A stretch of DNA of 8,891 bases from GCA-2733415 sp964608925 (GTDB lineage Bacteria; Bacteroidota; Bacteroidia; Flavobacteriales; Flavobacteriaceae), in contig CAZSQD010000093.1 in NCBI GenBank assembly GCA_964608925.1, positions 1-8,891 on the forward strand. Reading direction: 5' to 3'. The notes beneath the pieces are model-generated. The model ran no database searches. It was given only the letters and a program-made list of their open reading frames with translations, and was not told the origin of the DNA. Below are positions 1 through 6,602 of this stretch, in pieces (the stretch's first letter is position 1; the number at the start of each line of letters is the position of its first letter). The position numbers and the translations under genes were made by a program.

Positions 1-104
1 GCGTTAGGTATAGTAGCGGCATCCTTTTTTTGGTGGAATATATGCCACCAAAAAAAGATATAGCGGATAGCCCGCCCCAAGACTGATAAGTATTTGGGGA
101 ACGC
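1..104 (+). ncRNA. Structured intergenic RNA element, Flavo-1-like (three-way junction)
   Basis: The stretch folds by hand into nested helices. P1 pairs 1-5 with 100-104 (GCGTT/AACGC). P2 pairs 18-24 with 65-72 (GGCATCC/GGATaGCC, A69 bulged). P2 continues through an internal loop into a perfect 12-bp hairpin, 25-36 with 45-56, with loop 37-44. P3 pairs 75-80 with 94-99 (CCCCAA/TTGGGG) and abuts P1 with no spacer. TAGCGG occurs twice, at 14-19 and 61-66. From memory, elements beginning GCGTTAGG and ending GGAACGCCC recur between genes in flavobacterial genomes and resemble the Flavo-1 RNA motif; I cannot confirm the family here. P1 may continue left of the window, because CC at 105-106 would need GG before position 1. 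Strand is inferred from the remembered orientation. The hairpin is not a classical terminator, since no T-run follows the stem on either strand. Confidence 0.5.
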
Positions 105-122
105 CCTTATAAATAAACTTCT

Positions 123-130
123 TATATTTG
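123..130 (+). promoter_or_regulatory. Putative Bacteroidota -7 box upstream of the endonuclease
   Basis: TATATTTG matches TAnnTTTG, the -7 element read by the Bacteroidota primary sigma factor. It ends four bases before the ATG at 135, so the transcript would be leaderless or nearly so. The nearest TTTG (93-96) is 26 bases upstream, too far for a good -33 element, so support rests on the -7 box alone. Confidence 0.4.
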
Positions 131-134
131 TTTC

Positions 135-944
135 ATGAATAGAAAAAATACATACTCCATTTTGCTGGCAATAGTAGTTGTTGCATTTTATTTTTTAAAT
201 GATAAAGTGGATGCTAAAATTGCAGATGATAATTATCAAGAAGTAAAAGCACCTAATAAAACTACAAATACTAATTATTTACCAACTTCAACTACGGGTT
301 ATGTGGTGCATCATCAATATTATTCATTATCATACAGTGAAAAAGATGAGCAAGCGGAGTGGGTGGCGTATGAATTGAAGAAAAATCATTTGTCCAATTC
401 AAAGCGTAAACGTCCTTATTTTGAGATTGATAAAAGCATAAAAACGAAGGCGGCACATTGGCGTAATTATAAAAAATCAGGGTATGATAAAGGGCATTTA
501 TGTCCTGCGGGTGATAGGCGTTTTAGTAAGTTAGCGCATGATGAAACTTTTTTAACCTCTAATATTTCGCCGCAAACTCATGCTTTTAATTCGGGAGTTT
601 GGAATAGGTTGGAGCAAAAAGTACGTTATTGGGCACGTAAATATAACGGCGTATATGTGGTAACGGGCGGTGTTTTAAACGAAAAAAAGAAAACTATAGG
701 AACAGAAAAAGTAACCGTACCTAGTTATTTTTACAAGATTTTATTAGATAATAATAATGGTAAAATTAAGATGATAGCTTTTTTAATGCCGCATCAAGAT
801 AGTAAATTGCCGTTATATAAATATGTGGTTTCGGTAAATGAGATAGAAAAATTAACAGGTATTGATTTTTTCCCAGAGTTAGATGATGCTATTGAAAATG
901 AATTAGAAGCACGTACGGATTATAAAAATTGGAGCTTTAGATAG
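135..944 (+). CDS. Exported DNA/RNA non-specific endonuclease (NUC1 family)
   Basis: The 269-residue protein is a beta-beta-alpha metal nuclease of the Serratia nuclease/NUC1 type, which cleaves DNA and RNA without sequence preference. Residues 7-21 form a hydrophobic signal peptide or anchor, possibly cut near VDA-27, so it should act outside the cytoplasm. The catalytic core is visible. D118-K-G-H121 is the DRGH motif with Lys replacing Arg, and H121 would be the general base. N152 and E160, in a N...W..LE pattern, align with the magnesium-binding Asn and downstream Glu of Serratia nuclease. N143 and P146-Q147 fit the family consensus between these motifs. Likely roles are nutrient scavenging from nucleic acids or degradation of extracellular DNA. 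No immunity gene or secretion domain adjoins it, so a toxin role is not supported. It appears monocistronic, with an 81-base gap to the next likely ATG. Confidence 0.88.
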   Translation: MNRKNTYSILLAIVVVAFYFLNDKVDAKIADDNYQEVKAPNKTTNTNYLPTSTTGYVVHHQYYSLSYSEKDEQAEWVAYELKKNHLSNSKRKRPYFEIDKSIKTKAAHWRNYKKSGYDKGHLCPAGDRRFSKLAHDETFLTSNISPQTHAFNSGVWNRLEQKVRYWARKYNGVYVVTGGVLNEKKKTIGTEKVTVPSYFYKILLDNNNGKIKMIAFLMPHQDSKLPLYKYVVSVNEIEKLTGIDFFPELDDAIENELEARTDYKNWSFR

Positions 945-1025
945 GAAAATTGTACCTTTATACTCGGGGTGATAATTAAAATTAGAATAAACACTGTTGT
1001 TTAACATGAATTGAATAGAAAACTT

Positions 1026-1691
1026 ATGAATACAGAAGAAATAAATGCACTAATTACCAAAAAAATTGCACGTCAAGCCATTTTAAGTGAGCGAAAAGAA
1101 CAATTAGAAACCTTAAAGCAAGAATTGTTTAGCTCTAAAATAGGTAGGTTTTTTGGTAAAATGTACTATTATATAAAACGATATGTAACTTTGGTTTTAG
1201 GTATTTTAGCCTTTATTTTAGCAATTACGCTGTTTGTATATCCAGATATTGCTTTTGGAGAAGCTGAAAAAGAAGATTTACTGATGAAATACAAAGCCGA
1301 TTATTATGAATTGGCAGGTAAAACTATTGATGATTCAGTCCGAAAATTTGAAAATAATGGGGTTAGTAATGCACCCAATACAACAACGGATTTGGTAGTA
1401 ACAATAAATAATTCCATTGTAAAAACTATGGAAGATGAGCTTTTGTTGCGCTACAAATACATAGCTTTTGGACTTATTTTACTTGGTTTTTTGTTGCTAT
1501 ACATTAGTTCCATGACAAAAAGCATCCATACCCGAAACTTAAAAATTATGCAAGCAGAAAATTTAGCTAAGCAAGTAATTGAAGATTATAAATTAACCAT
1601 TGCAGAAGAGGCAGAGGAACTTCGTTTGTTTAGAGAAATAGCAAACCCAAAAGTAACAGACATTATTCCGCCAGAAGCTAAAATAGAGTAA
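1026..1691 (+). CDS. Two-helix membrane protein with coiled-coil-like ends, function unknown
   Basis: I do not recognise a family. From the ATG at 1026 the protein is 221 residues. A charged, heptad-like N-terminus (about 1-40, rich in K, E, L and I) precedes a first membrane helix at about 54-72. A polar loop of about 70 residues (73-143, with an N/T-rich stretch near 110-121) leads to a second helix at about 144-162. A second charged helical stretch follows (about 165-206), then a short Pro-containing tail. Both ends should be on the same side of the membrane; basic residues flanking TM1 (K45, K51, R52) suggest the cytoplasm. A TTG in frame at 1011 would add five residues, but the ATG is preferred, and the ATG at 1006 is closed two codons later. 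TACCTTTA at 953-960 is a 7-of-8 match to the -7 box. The serine hydrolase gene starts directly after its stop codon, so the two are probably cotranscribed. Confidence 0.75.
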   Translation: MNTEEINALITKKIARQAILSERKEQLETLKQELFSSKIGRFFGKMYYYIKRYVTLVLGILAFILAITLFVYPDIAFGEAEKEDLLMKYKADYYELAGKTIDDSVRKFENNGVSNAPNTTTDLVVTINNSIVKTMEDELLLRYKYIAFGLILLGFLLLYISSMTKSIHTRNLKIMQAENLAKQVIEDYKLTIAEEAEELRLFREIANPKVTDIIPPEAKIE

Positions 1692-2750
1692 TTGATAATA
1701 GTAGCAATGATGTTTACATTTATAACCAACTTATTTAGTCAAAAAAAAGGGTTTGAAAAAGCGGATAAAATTGCCAAACGATTGGTAAAACGCCATAAAG
1801 TTCCTGGTTTAGCCATTACCGTTGCTTATAATGGTAAAACTATTTATAGTAAAGGATTTGGTTTTGCAAATTTAAATAGCAAACTTCTCATAAATCCTTC
1901 AGAAACTATTTTTAGAATTGGAAGTATCTCTAAACCCATTACAGCAACTGCTTTAGCGAAATTAATGCAGGAAAACAAAATAGACATTCATAAATCGGTA
2001 TATACATATCTTCCTAATTATCCTAAAAAAGATGCCGACTTTACCCTCAAACAATTGGGAGGACATTTAGCAGGACTCCGAAATTACAAAGGTAATGAGT
2101 TTATGAATAATAAACCGTTAACGATTACTGAAGGTGTTAATTTATTTAAAAATGACACTTTACTTTTTACACCTAATACGGGTTATGCTTACACGAGTTA
2201 TAGTTTTAATTTATTGTCTTTAGCAATGCAAAATGCGCAACAAAAACCATTTGAAGCCATTGTAAAGGATGAGGTATTACAACCATTAAAAATGGAGCAT
2301 ACTTTTGCTGATGCACAACAAAAATTGCCTAATAAAGCTGTTTTTTATCAGCATAAAAGGAAACGTAAATTTGAAGAAGTGCAACAAGTACATAATTATT
2401 TTAAGTTAGCAGCAGGGGGTTATTTATCTACTGCTACCGATATTACAAAATTGGGTAACGCACTTTTAGACTCCCAATTTTTAAACGATACCATTTTACA
2501 AGAGTTTACAACCTCACAAAAAATAAATAAAAAACTAACGTATTATGGTATTGGGTTTCAAGCCAGTTATGATCATAAAAACCGACCTTATTTTGGGCAT
2601 ATTGGCAATGGTTTGGGCGGTTACGGTATTTTTTACGTGTACCCTAAAGAAAAATTGGTGATTACTATTTTAACAAACTGCACTAACCCCAATCAAGATA
2701 AAAAATTTCATAAAATTATAGATGCTGTTTTTGAGGAGGTTGGAGAGTAG
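1692..2750 (+). CDS. LACTB-like serine hydrolase (beta-lactamase/class C fold), probably exported
   Basis: The protein is a penicillin-binding-protein-type serine hydrolase of the beta-lactamase class C/LACTB superfamily. The nucleophile motif SxxK is S78-I-S-K81 within RIGSISKP. The second motif, usually YxN, is Y167-T-S169, and the third is H303-I-G305. HLAGLRNY near 125 closely resembles the HLSGIRHY region of mitochondrial LACTB. These features point to peptidase or esterase activity rather than true antibiotic resistance, but the substrate cannot be read from sequence. The start is uncertain. TTG at 1692 gives a hydrophobic leader of about 16 residues ending LFSQ, plausible as a signal peptide, whereas ATG at 1707 or 1710 leaves only about 10 hydrophobic residues. 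The TTG follows the upstream TAA (1689-1691) with no gap and in the same frame, which suggests translational coupling. The usual Shine-Dalgarno is absent. Confidence 0.85.
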   Translation: MIIVAMMFTFITNLFSQKKGFEKADKIAKRLVKRHKVPGLAITVAYNGKTIYSKGFGFANLNSKLLINPSETIFRIGSISKPITATALAKLMQENKIDIHKSVYTYLPNYPKKDADFTLKQLGGHLAGLRNYKGNEFMNNKPLTITEGVNLFKNDTLLFTPNTGYAYTSYSFNLLSLAMQNAQQKPFEAIVKDEVLQPLKMEHTFADAQQKLPNKAVFYQHKRKRKFEEVQQVHNYFKLAAGGYLSTATDITKLGNALLDSQFLNDTILQEFTTSQKINKKLTYYGIGFQASYDHKNRPYFGHIGNGLGGYGIFYVYPKEKLVITILTNCTNPNQDKKFHKIIDAVFEEVGE

Positions 2751-2772
2751 TGGTTTATGAAGTTAGAATGAT

Positions 2773-2800
2773 TTTGTTTAAATATTTTAACGTATTATTG
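2773..2800 (+). promoter_or_regulatory. Putative Bacteroidota promoter for the PH-domain protein
   Basis: TTTG at 2773-2776 and TATTATTG at 2793-2800 are 16 bases apart. They resemble the TTTG -33 and TAnnTTTG -7 elements, with one mismatch in the latter. Transcription would start about 20 bases before the ATG at 2828. The rest of the 77-base gap is AT-rich with no strong hairpin. Confidence 0.3.
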
Positions 2801-2827
2801 TTAATTCCTAATGATTAAAAGTATTCT

Positions 2828-3448
2828 ATGAGTTCAATATTTGATAAAAACCTTTTACCAGAGTTTGAAAGTGTGAAAGATGATGATGAAACTATAATAT
2901 GGATTGGTAAGCCGGTTTTTATCCCGTACGTTTTATCAGATTTAGGTTATTTAGCAGCAAGTTTAGCTTTTGGTGTGTTTTTCTTATTCGTTATAATGAA
3001 ATCGGAAAATGAAGGAGGAGGCTCTTTAAATTGGCTAATAGGGGCTTTTATTATCGGTCAAGGTTTATTGAAGTTTTTAGCCAAGGTTTTATCTTTTTCA
3101 AATACAGCTTATGGTTATTCAAATAAAAGGGTAATGATGCGTACAGGGTTTATAGGGACAGATTTTAAAACAATAGATTATGATAAAATATCTGATATTG
3201 AAGTTAATGTAAATGTTGTGGATAGAATGTATGGTGTTGGAACTATTCGTTTTTTTAGTGGAAGGACTAAAACAGATGATGGCGATGTATCAAAATTATA
3301 TGATAATTGGTATGCAATACCCAATCCATATAAAATATTTAAAATGGTTAAGCAGGTATCTGTAGATGTGAAAACGGATTATAATTATCCAAACGCACTG
3401 CGTCCTGATATAAATCCAGGATATAAAACTAAATATAAAAGAGATTAA
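2828..3448 (+). CDS. Membrane protein with bacterial PH (bPH2/YdbS-like) domain
   Basis: This 206-residue protein has a short polar N-terminus containing the ETIIWIGKP stretch that often precedes bacterial PH domains. Two membrane helices follow (about 34-57 and 66-88), separated by a Glu/Gly-rich loop. After these comes a domain of about 85 residues (93-177) with the bPH2 pattern: Y-x-Y-S-N-K-R near 95-101, RTGFIG at 105-110, IDYDKISDIEV at 116-126 and YGVGTIRF at 135-142. The family is usually annotated as a YdbS/DUF304-like PH-domain membrane protein; its ligand and partners are generally unknown. The tail (178-206) is polar and rich in Tyr, Pro and Lys. The gene stands alone on the plus strand between the serine hydrolase and convergent gldA, with 8 bases between the two stop codons and no visible terminator. 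The molecular role is unassigned. Confidence 0.8.
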   Translation: MSSIFDKNLLPEFESVKDDDETIIWIGKPVFIPYVLSDLGYLAASLAFGVFFLFVIMKSENEGGGSLNWLIGAFIIGQGLLKFLAKVLSFSNTAYGYSNKRVMMRTGFIGTDFKTIDYDKISDIEVNVNVVDRMYGVGTIRFFSGRTKTDDGDVSKLYDNWYAIPNPYKIFKMVKQVSVDVKTDYNYPNALRPDINPGYKTKYKRD

Positions 3449-3456
3449 TAACTAGC

Positions 3457-4353
3457 TTACTTCCCCGTAACTTCAATAAACAAACTTTCTAAGTTTTTGT
3501 TTACGGTGTTGAGTTTTAAAATTTTCAATTCGTGTTTTTGAGCAAAATCAAATAAGGTGCTGCGTCTATCTTCCTGGGTATCAAAAGTAACTTCCCAAGT
3601 CATACCGTATGTGTTTTTTGCAGCAATAGCATTAGGTAAACGAGTTAAAAAAGCATCTTCAATACGGTAATCAAATTCAACCTCTATAACTTGTTGTTCA
3701 TTTGTTTTAAGTTCTGATAGTGGTTTATCTATCAATAATTTTCCTTTATTTATAATAATTACTCTATCACAAATAGCTTCCACTTCTTGCATAATATGAG
3801 TAGATAAGAAAATAGTTTTTTCTTTACCTACGCTTTTTATCAAATCACGTATTTCTAGCAATTGGTTGGGATCTAAACCTGTTGTGGGTTCATCTAAAAT
3901 TAAGACCTCTGGGTTGTGTAGTAGCGCATTAGCTAAACCTACACGCTGGCGGTATCCTTTTGAGAGTTGTTCAATTTTTTTATGTGCCTCTTGCGTTAAA
4001 CCCGTTAATTCAATAACTTCTGCAATACGTTTTTTATCCACTTTGTAAATAGCCGCATTAAAAGCTAAATATTCTTTCACATACATATCCAAGTACAATG
4101 GGTTGTGTTCTGGTAAGTACCCTACACACTGTTGTACTTGTTTCTGTTGGGTGTTTATATTGTATTCATTTACAGTTGCGCTCCCTTCCGTTGCGTTAAT
4201 ATAAGTAGTTAAAATTTTCATTAAAGTTGATTTCCCTGCGCCGTTAGGACCTAAGAAACCAACAATTTCTCCTTTTTTAATTGAAAAAGAAATATTATCT
4301 AATGCTTTTTGCTTACCGTAAAATTTGGATATGTTTGTTACCTGAATGGACAT
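3457..4353 (-). CDS. gldA: Gliding-motility-associated ABC transporter ATP-binding protein GldA
   Basis: The 298-residue protein is an ABC ATPase. Walker A is G35-PNGAGKS-T43, the signature is L130-SKG, Walker B is LILDE at 151-155, followed by a D-loop with D161, and the switch histidine is H186. The Q-loop position reads YLPEHNPLY (79-87), with Glu where most ABC proteins have Gln, as I recall for GldA. The C-terminal 80 residues (about 220-298) form the extra domain of GldA/NatA-like ATPases. In Flavobacterium johnsoniae GldA works with the membrane proteins GldF and GldG as an ABC exporter linked to gliding; later work indicates that these three are not core gliding-motor components. No gldF or gldG is present here, consistent with gldA lying apart from gldFG. 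The gene is transcribed away from the DAHP synthase gene across an 82-base divergent gap. A gldA assignment over a generic NatA-type ATPase rests on length, the PEHNPLY loop and flavobacterial context. Confidence 0.85.
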   Translation of the reverse strand: MSIQVTNISKFYGKQKALDNISFSIKKGEIVGFLGPNGAGKSTLMKILTTYINATEGSATVNEYNINTQQKQVQQCVGYLPEHNPLYLDMYVKEYLAFNAAIYKVDKKRIAEVIELTGLTQEAHKKIEQLSKGYRQRVGLANALLHNPEVLILDEPTTGLDPNQLLEIRDLIKSVGKEKTIFLSTHIMQEVEAICDRVIIINKGKLLIDKPLSELKTNEQQVIEVEFDYRIEDAFLTRLPNAIAAKNTYGMTWEVTFDTQEDRRSTLFDFAQKHELKILKLNTVNKNLESLFIEVTGK

Positions 4354-4371
4354 CTTCTGAAATAAATAAAT

Positions 4372-4379
4372 TACTTTTG
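4372..4379 (+). promoter_or_regulatory. Putative -7 box for the DAHP synthase/chorismate mutase gene
   Basis: TACTTTTG is a full match to TAnnTTTG in the 82-base divergent gap and would give a leader of about 50 bases before the ATG at 4436. A second, imperfect candidate, TTATTTTG at 4420-4427, lies eight bases before the ATG and would give a near-leaderless message. Neither has a clear TTTG at -33. I see no leader peptide or attenuator hairpin. Confidence 0.35.
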
Positions 4380-4435
4380 CTAATATATAACTCTAAAATA
4401 GAAAACTATAATTTTTAGGTTATTTTGATACTGAT

Positions 4436-5521
4436 ATGATAAATAAAAAAGAATACAGTAATTGGTTAACTGCAATGCAACTGACCCATCCGTTAGTAAT
4501 AGCGGGTCCGTGTAGCGCCGAAACCGAAGCGCAAGTTTTACATATTGCCCATCAGTTAAAAGATACAGATGCTACGGTTTTACGAGCAGGTATTTGGAAA
4601 CCACGTACCAGACCAGGTAATTTTGAAGGCGTAGGTAAAGTAGGTTTGCAATGGTTACAAACGGCTAAGCAAGAAACAGGTTTGCTAACAGCAACCGAAG
4701 TTGCCAACCCCAAACACGTAGAATTAGCATTAAAATATGATGTAGATGTACTGTGGATAGGCGCCCGAAGTACTGTAAGCCCTTTTATTGTACAAGAAAT
4801 TGCTGAAGCATTAAAAGGAACTGATAAAATAGTATTGATAAAAAATCCCGTTAATCCTGATTTAGCTTTATGGTTAGGCGCTGTTGAGCGTATTTATATG
4901 GCTAATGTAAATAAAATAGGTGTAATACATAGAGGGTTTTCATCTTATGAAAAAACAAAATATAGGAATACTCCAGAATGGCAAATACCCATTGATTTAA
5001 AAAATAATTTTCCTGATTTACCACTTATTTGTGACCCTTCACACATTACCGGAAACCGTGATTTAATTTTTGATATCAGCCAAACCGCATTAGATTTAAA
5101 TTATGACGGTTTCATGATAGAAACCCATCATACACCAGATGATGCATGGAGTGATGCCGCACAACAAGTAACACCAGAAGTATTGGTGCAAATAATGAGT
5201 AACTTAAAAGTGCGTGATAAAAATATATCTGATGGAGATTATTTGAGTAGGTTAAACCTCTTACGTTCAAAAATAGATGTGTTGGATGATAAGTTGATGC
5301 ACATGTTAATGCAACGTATGTATATTGTAGATGAAATTGGAGGGTTAAAACGGGATAATAATGTTTCTATTTTACAAGCTGAAAGATGGAATACAATTTT
5401 ACAGAAAATGATACAACAAGGTCATGACAACCAATTAAGTGAAGCATTTGTAACTACATTTTTTAAGGCAATTCATCAAGAATCTATAAATCATCAACAA
5501 AAAATAATTAACGAAAAATAA
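4436..5521 (+). CDS. Bifunctional DAHP synthase / chorismate mutase (type II, AroQ)
   Basis: The 361-residue cytoplasmic fusion should catalyse two steps of aromatic amino-acid synthesis. One condenses phosphoenolpyruvate with erythrose 4-phosphate to DAHP; the other rearranges chorismate to prephenate. The N-terminal part (about 1-255) is a type I-beta DAHP synthase. GPCSAE contains metal ligand C26, K55-PRT binds substrate, and metal ligands H203 (DPSHITG), E229 (MIETH) and a nearby Asp (D235/D236) are present. A linker leads to an AroQ domain (about 268-352). Its R277, R294, K305 and R317 align with E. coli chorismate mutase Arg11, Arg28, Lys39 and Arg51. There is no N-terminal ferredoxin-like or ACT regulatory domain, so the mutase domain may serve as the feedback sensor, as known for other DAHP synthase-mutase fusions. 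It is sometimes named aroG, aroF or pheB. It is followed 18 bases later by rsgA. Confidence 0.93.
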   Translation: MINKKEYSNWLTAMQLTHPLVIAGPCSAETEAQVLHIAHQLKDTDATVLRAGIWKPRTRPGNFEGVGKVGLQWLQTAKQETGLLTATEVANPKHVELALKYDVDVLWIGARSTVSPFIVQEIAEALKGTDKIVLIKNPVNPDLALWLGAVERIYMANVNKIGVIHRGFSSYEKTKYRNTPEWQIPIDLKNNFPDLPLICDPSHITGNRDLIFDISQTALDLNYDGFMIETHHTPDDAWSDAAQQVTPEVLVQIMSNLKVRDKNISDGDYLSRLNLLRSKIDVLDDKLMHMLMQRMYIVDEIGGLKRDNNVSILQAERWNTILQKMIQQGHDNQLSEAFVTTFFKAIHQESINHQQKIINEK

Positions 5522-5526
5522 AATAG

Positions 5527-5534
5527 TATTTTTG
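5527..5534 (+). promoter_or_regulatory. Putative -7 box immediately upstream of rsgA
   Basis: TATTTTTG matches TAnnTTTG and is followed by CAACT and the rsgA ATG, so initiation would yield a leaderless or nearly leaderless mRNA. The box lies in the 18-base gap after the DAHP synthase stop, giving rsgA a promoter of its own besides readthrough from upstream. No good TTTG is seen at the expected -33 position, which falls inside the preceding coding region. Confidence 0.4.
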
Positions 5535-5539
5535 CAACT

Positions 5540-6490
5540 ATGACAGGTATTGTTTATAAATCTACAGGAAGTTGGTATACAGTAAAAACGGCTGATAATA
5601 CCATATTTAAATGCCGTATGAAAGGGAAGTTTCGTATAAAAGGTATTAAAAGCACCAACCCAATTGCGGTAGGTGATGTGGTTGATTTTACTACGGAAGA
5701 TAAAAATAATGAACACGAAGGAGTAATACACAACATTCATGAACGTGCTAATTATGTAGTGCGTAAATCGGTAAATTTATCTAAGCGTACACACATTATT
5801 GCTTCAAATGTAGATCAAGTTTTTTTATTGATAACTCTTAATAATCCGCCAACATTAACCAGTTTTATTGATCGATTTTTGGCTACCGCAGAAGCGTATA
5901 GCATTAAAACCGTGTTGCTATTTAATAAAGTAGATGCTTATAATGAGGATGAGTTTTTAGAAGTAAAATATTTAGCTGCAATGTATCGTAAAATTGGGTA
6001 CACTTGCTTAGGTGTTTCTGCTTTAGAAGGTAAAAATGTAGATAAAGTAAAGGAAATGATGACAGGTAAAACCAGTATGTTTATTGGGCATTCTGGAGTA
6101 GGAAAATCTACCTTAGTAAATGCTATTGAACCCACGTTAGATTTAAAAACCAAACAAATTTCATTACAACACAAACAAGGGCAGCATACCACAACATTTT
6201 CTGAAATGTTTGATTTATCATTTGATGCCCGTATTATTGATACTCCTGGAATTAAAGGTTTTGGAGTAGTAGATATGGAACCGCAAGAAATAACCGATTA
6301 TTTCCCTGAATTTTTTAAGTTAAAACAAGATTGTAAATTTCACAATTGTTTACACGTAGAAGAACCAAAATGTGCCGTTAAAGAAGCATTGGAAAAAGAT
6401 GAAGTTTCAGCATCACGCTACAAAAGTTATTTGCAAATAGTAGCTGGTGATGATGAGCATTATCGAGTAGATGATTATAAACAAGAATAA
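5540..6490 (+). CDS. rsgA: Small-subunit ribosome biogenesis GTPase RsgA
   Basis: RsgA (YjeQ) is a circularly permuted GTPase that binds the 30S subunit late in maturation and couples GTP hydrolysis to release of assembly factors such as RbfA. The 316-residue length is normal. An OB-fold (about 1-70) precedes the permuted G domain, whose motifs run G4-G5-G1-G2-G3: NKVD at 129-132, SA at 160-161, P-loop GHSGVGKST at 183-191, HTTT at 216-219 and DTPG at 234-237. The C-terminal zinc-binding subdomain has C265, C270, H272 and C278. All key residues are present, so the protein should be functional. It follows the DAHP synthase gene by 18 bases and precedes dtd by 112 bases. In flavobacteria I recall rsgA often next to dtd. 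Confidence 0.95.
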   Translation: MTGIVYKSTGSWYTVKTADNTIFKCRMKGKFRIKGIKSTNPIAVGDVVDFTTEDKNNEHEGVIHNIHERANYVVRKSVNLSKRTHIIASNVDQVFLLITLNNPPTLTSFIDRFLATAEAYSIKTVLLFNKVDAYNEDEFLEVKYLAAMYRKIGYTCLGVSALEGKNVDKVKEMMTGKTSMFIGHSGVGKSTLVNAIEPTLDLKTKQISLQHKQGQHTTTFSEMFDLSFDARIIDTPGIKGFGVVDMEPQEITDYFPEFFKLKQDCKFHNCLHVEEPKCAVKEALEKDEVSASRYKSYLQIVAGDDEHYRVDDYKQE

Positions 6491-6501
6491 TCGTGGGGTG
6501 A

Positions 6502-6518
6502 TAGCTTAAAATAAGCTA
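6502..6518 (+). terminator. Weak hairpin after rsgA, possible terminator
   Basis: TAGCTTA (6502-6508) pairs with TAAGCTA (6512-6518) around a three-base AAA loop, 12 bases past the rsgA stop. No T-run follows and the stem is AT-rich, so Rho-independent termination is doubtful. The rest of the 112-base gap is AT-rich and T-rich towards dtd. Confidence 0.2.
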
Positions 6519-6590
6519 CTGTATGTTTATGTAGTAAATAAAAATGTATCAAGAATAATTCTTTAATCTTTTAATTCTTCAATTTTTTAA

Positions 6591-6598
6591 TAATTTTC
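6591..6598 (+). promoter_or_regulatory. Possible degenerate -7 box upstream of dtd
   Basis: TAATTTTC matches seven of eight positions of TAnnTTTG and ends four bases before the ATG at 6603, the same placement as the boxes before the endonuclease and rsgA. In such AT-rich sequence a one-mismatch match is weak evidence; positional agreement is the main support. Confidence 0.22.
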
Positions 6599-6602
6599 AT
6601 CC

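Noticed and set aside
24..57. The long T7/A7 hairpin as a Rho-independent terminator or insertion-sequence end
   Set aside because: No T-run follows the stem on either strand, no transposase or target-site duplication is near, and the hairpin fits inside a larger RNA fold.
135..944. Endonuclease as an antibacterial toxin with an immunity partner
   Set aside because: There is no delivery domain and no small immunity-like gene next to it; the adjacent protein is a two-helix membrane protein over 200 residues long.
1011..1025. TTG start giving MNRKLM for the two-helix protein
   Set aside because: An ATG five codons later is a better start, and the extra residues add no recognisable feature.
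1692..2750. True antibiotic-resistance beta-lactamase
   Set aside because: The motifs, especially HLAGLRNY and YTS at the second motif, fit LACTB-like hydrolases better than AmpC enzymes.
3866..4048. A 60-codon open frame on the plus strand inside gldA
   Set aside because: It is the complement of the conserved ABC signature and Walker B region and is Ser/Pro/Cys-rich without domain sense.
5435..5740. Antisense open frames over the DAHP synthase end, rsgA, dtd and the 7494-7778 region
   Set aside because: They lie opposite well-supported genes, carry no recognisable domains, and are expected by chance.
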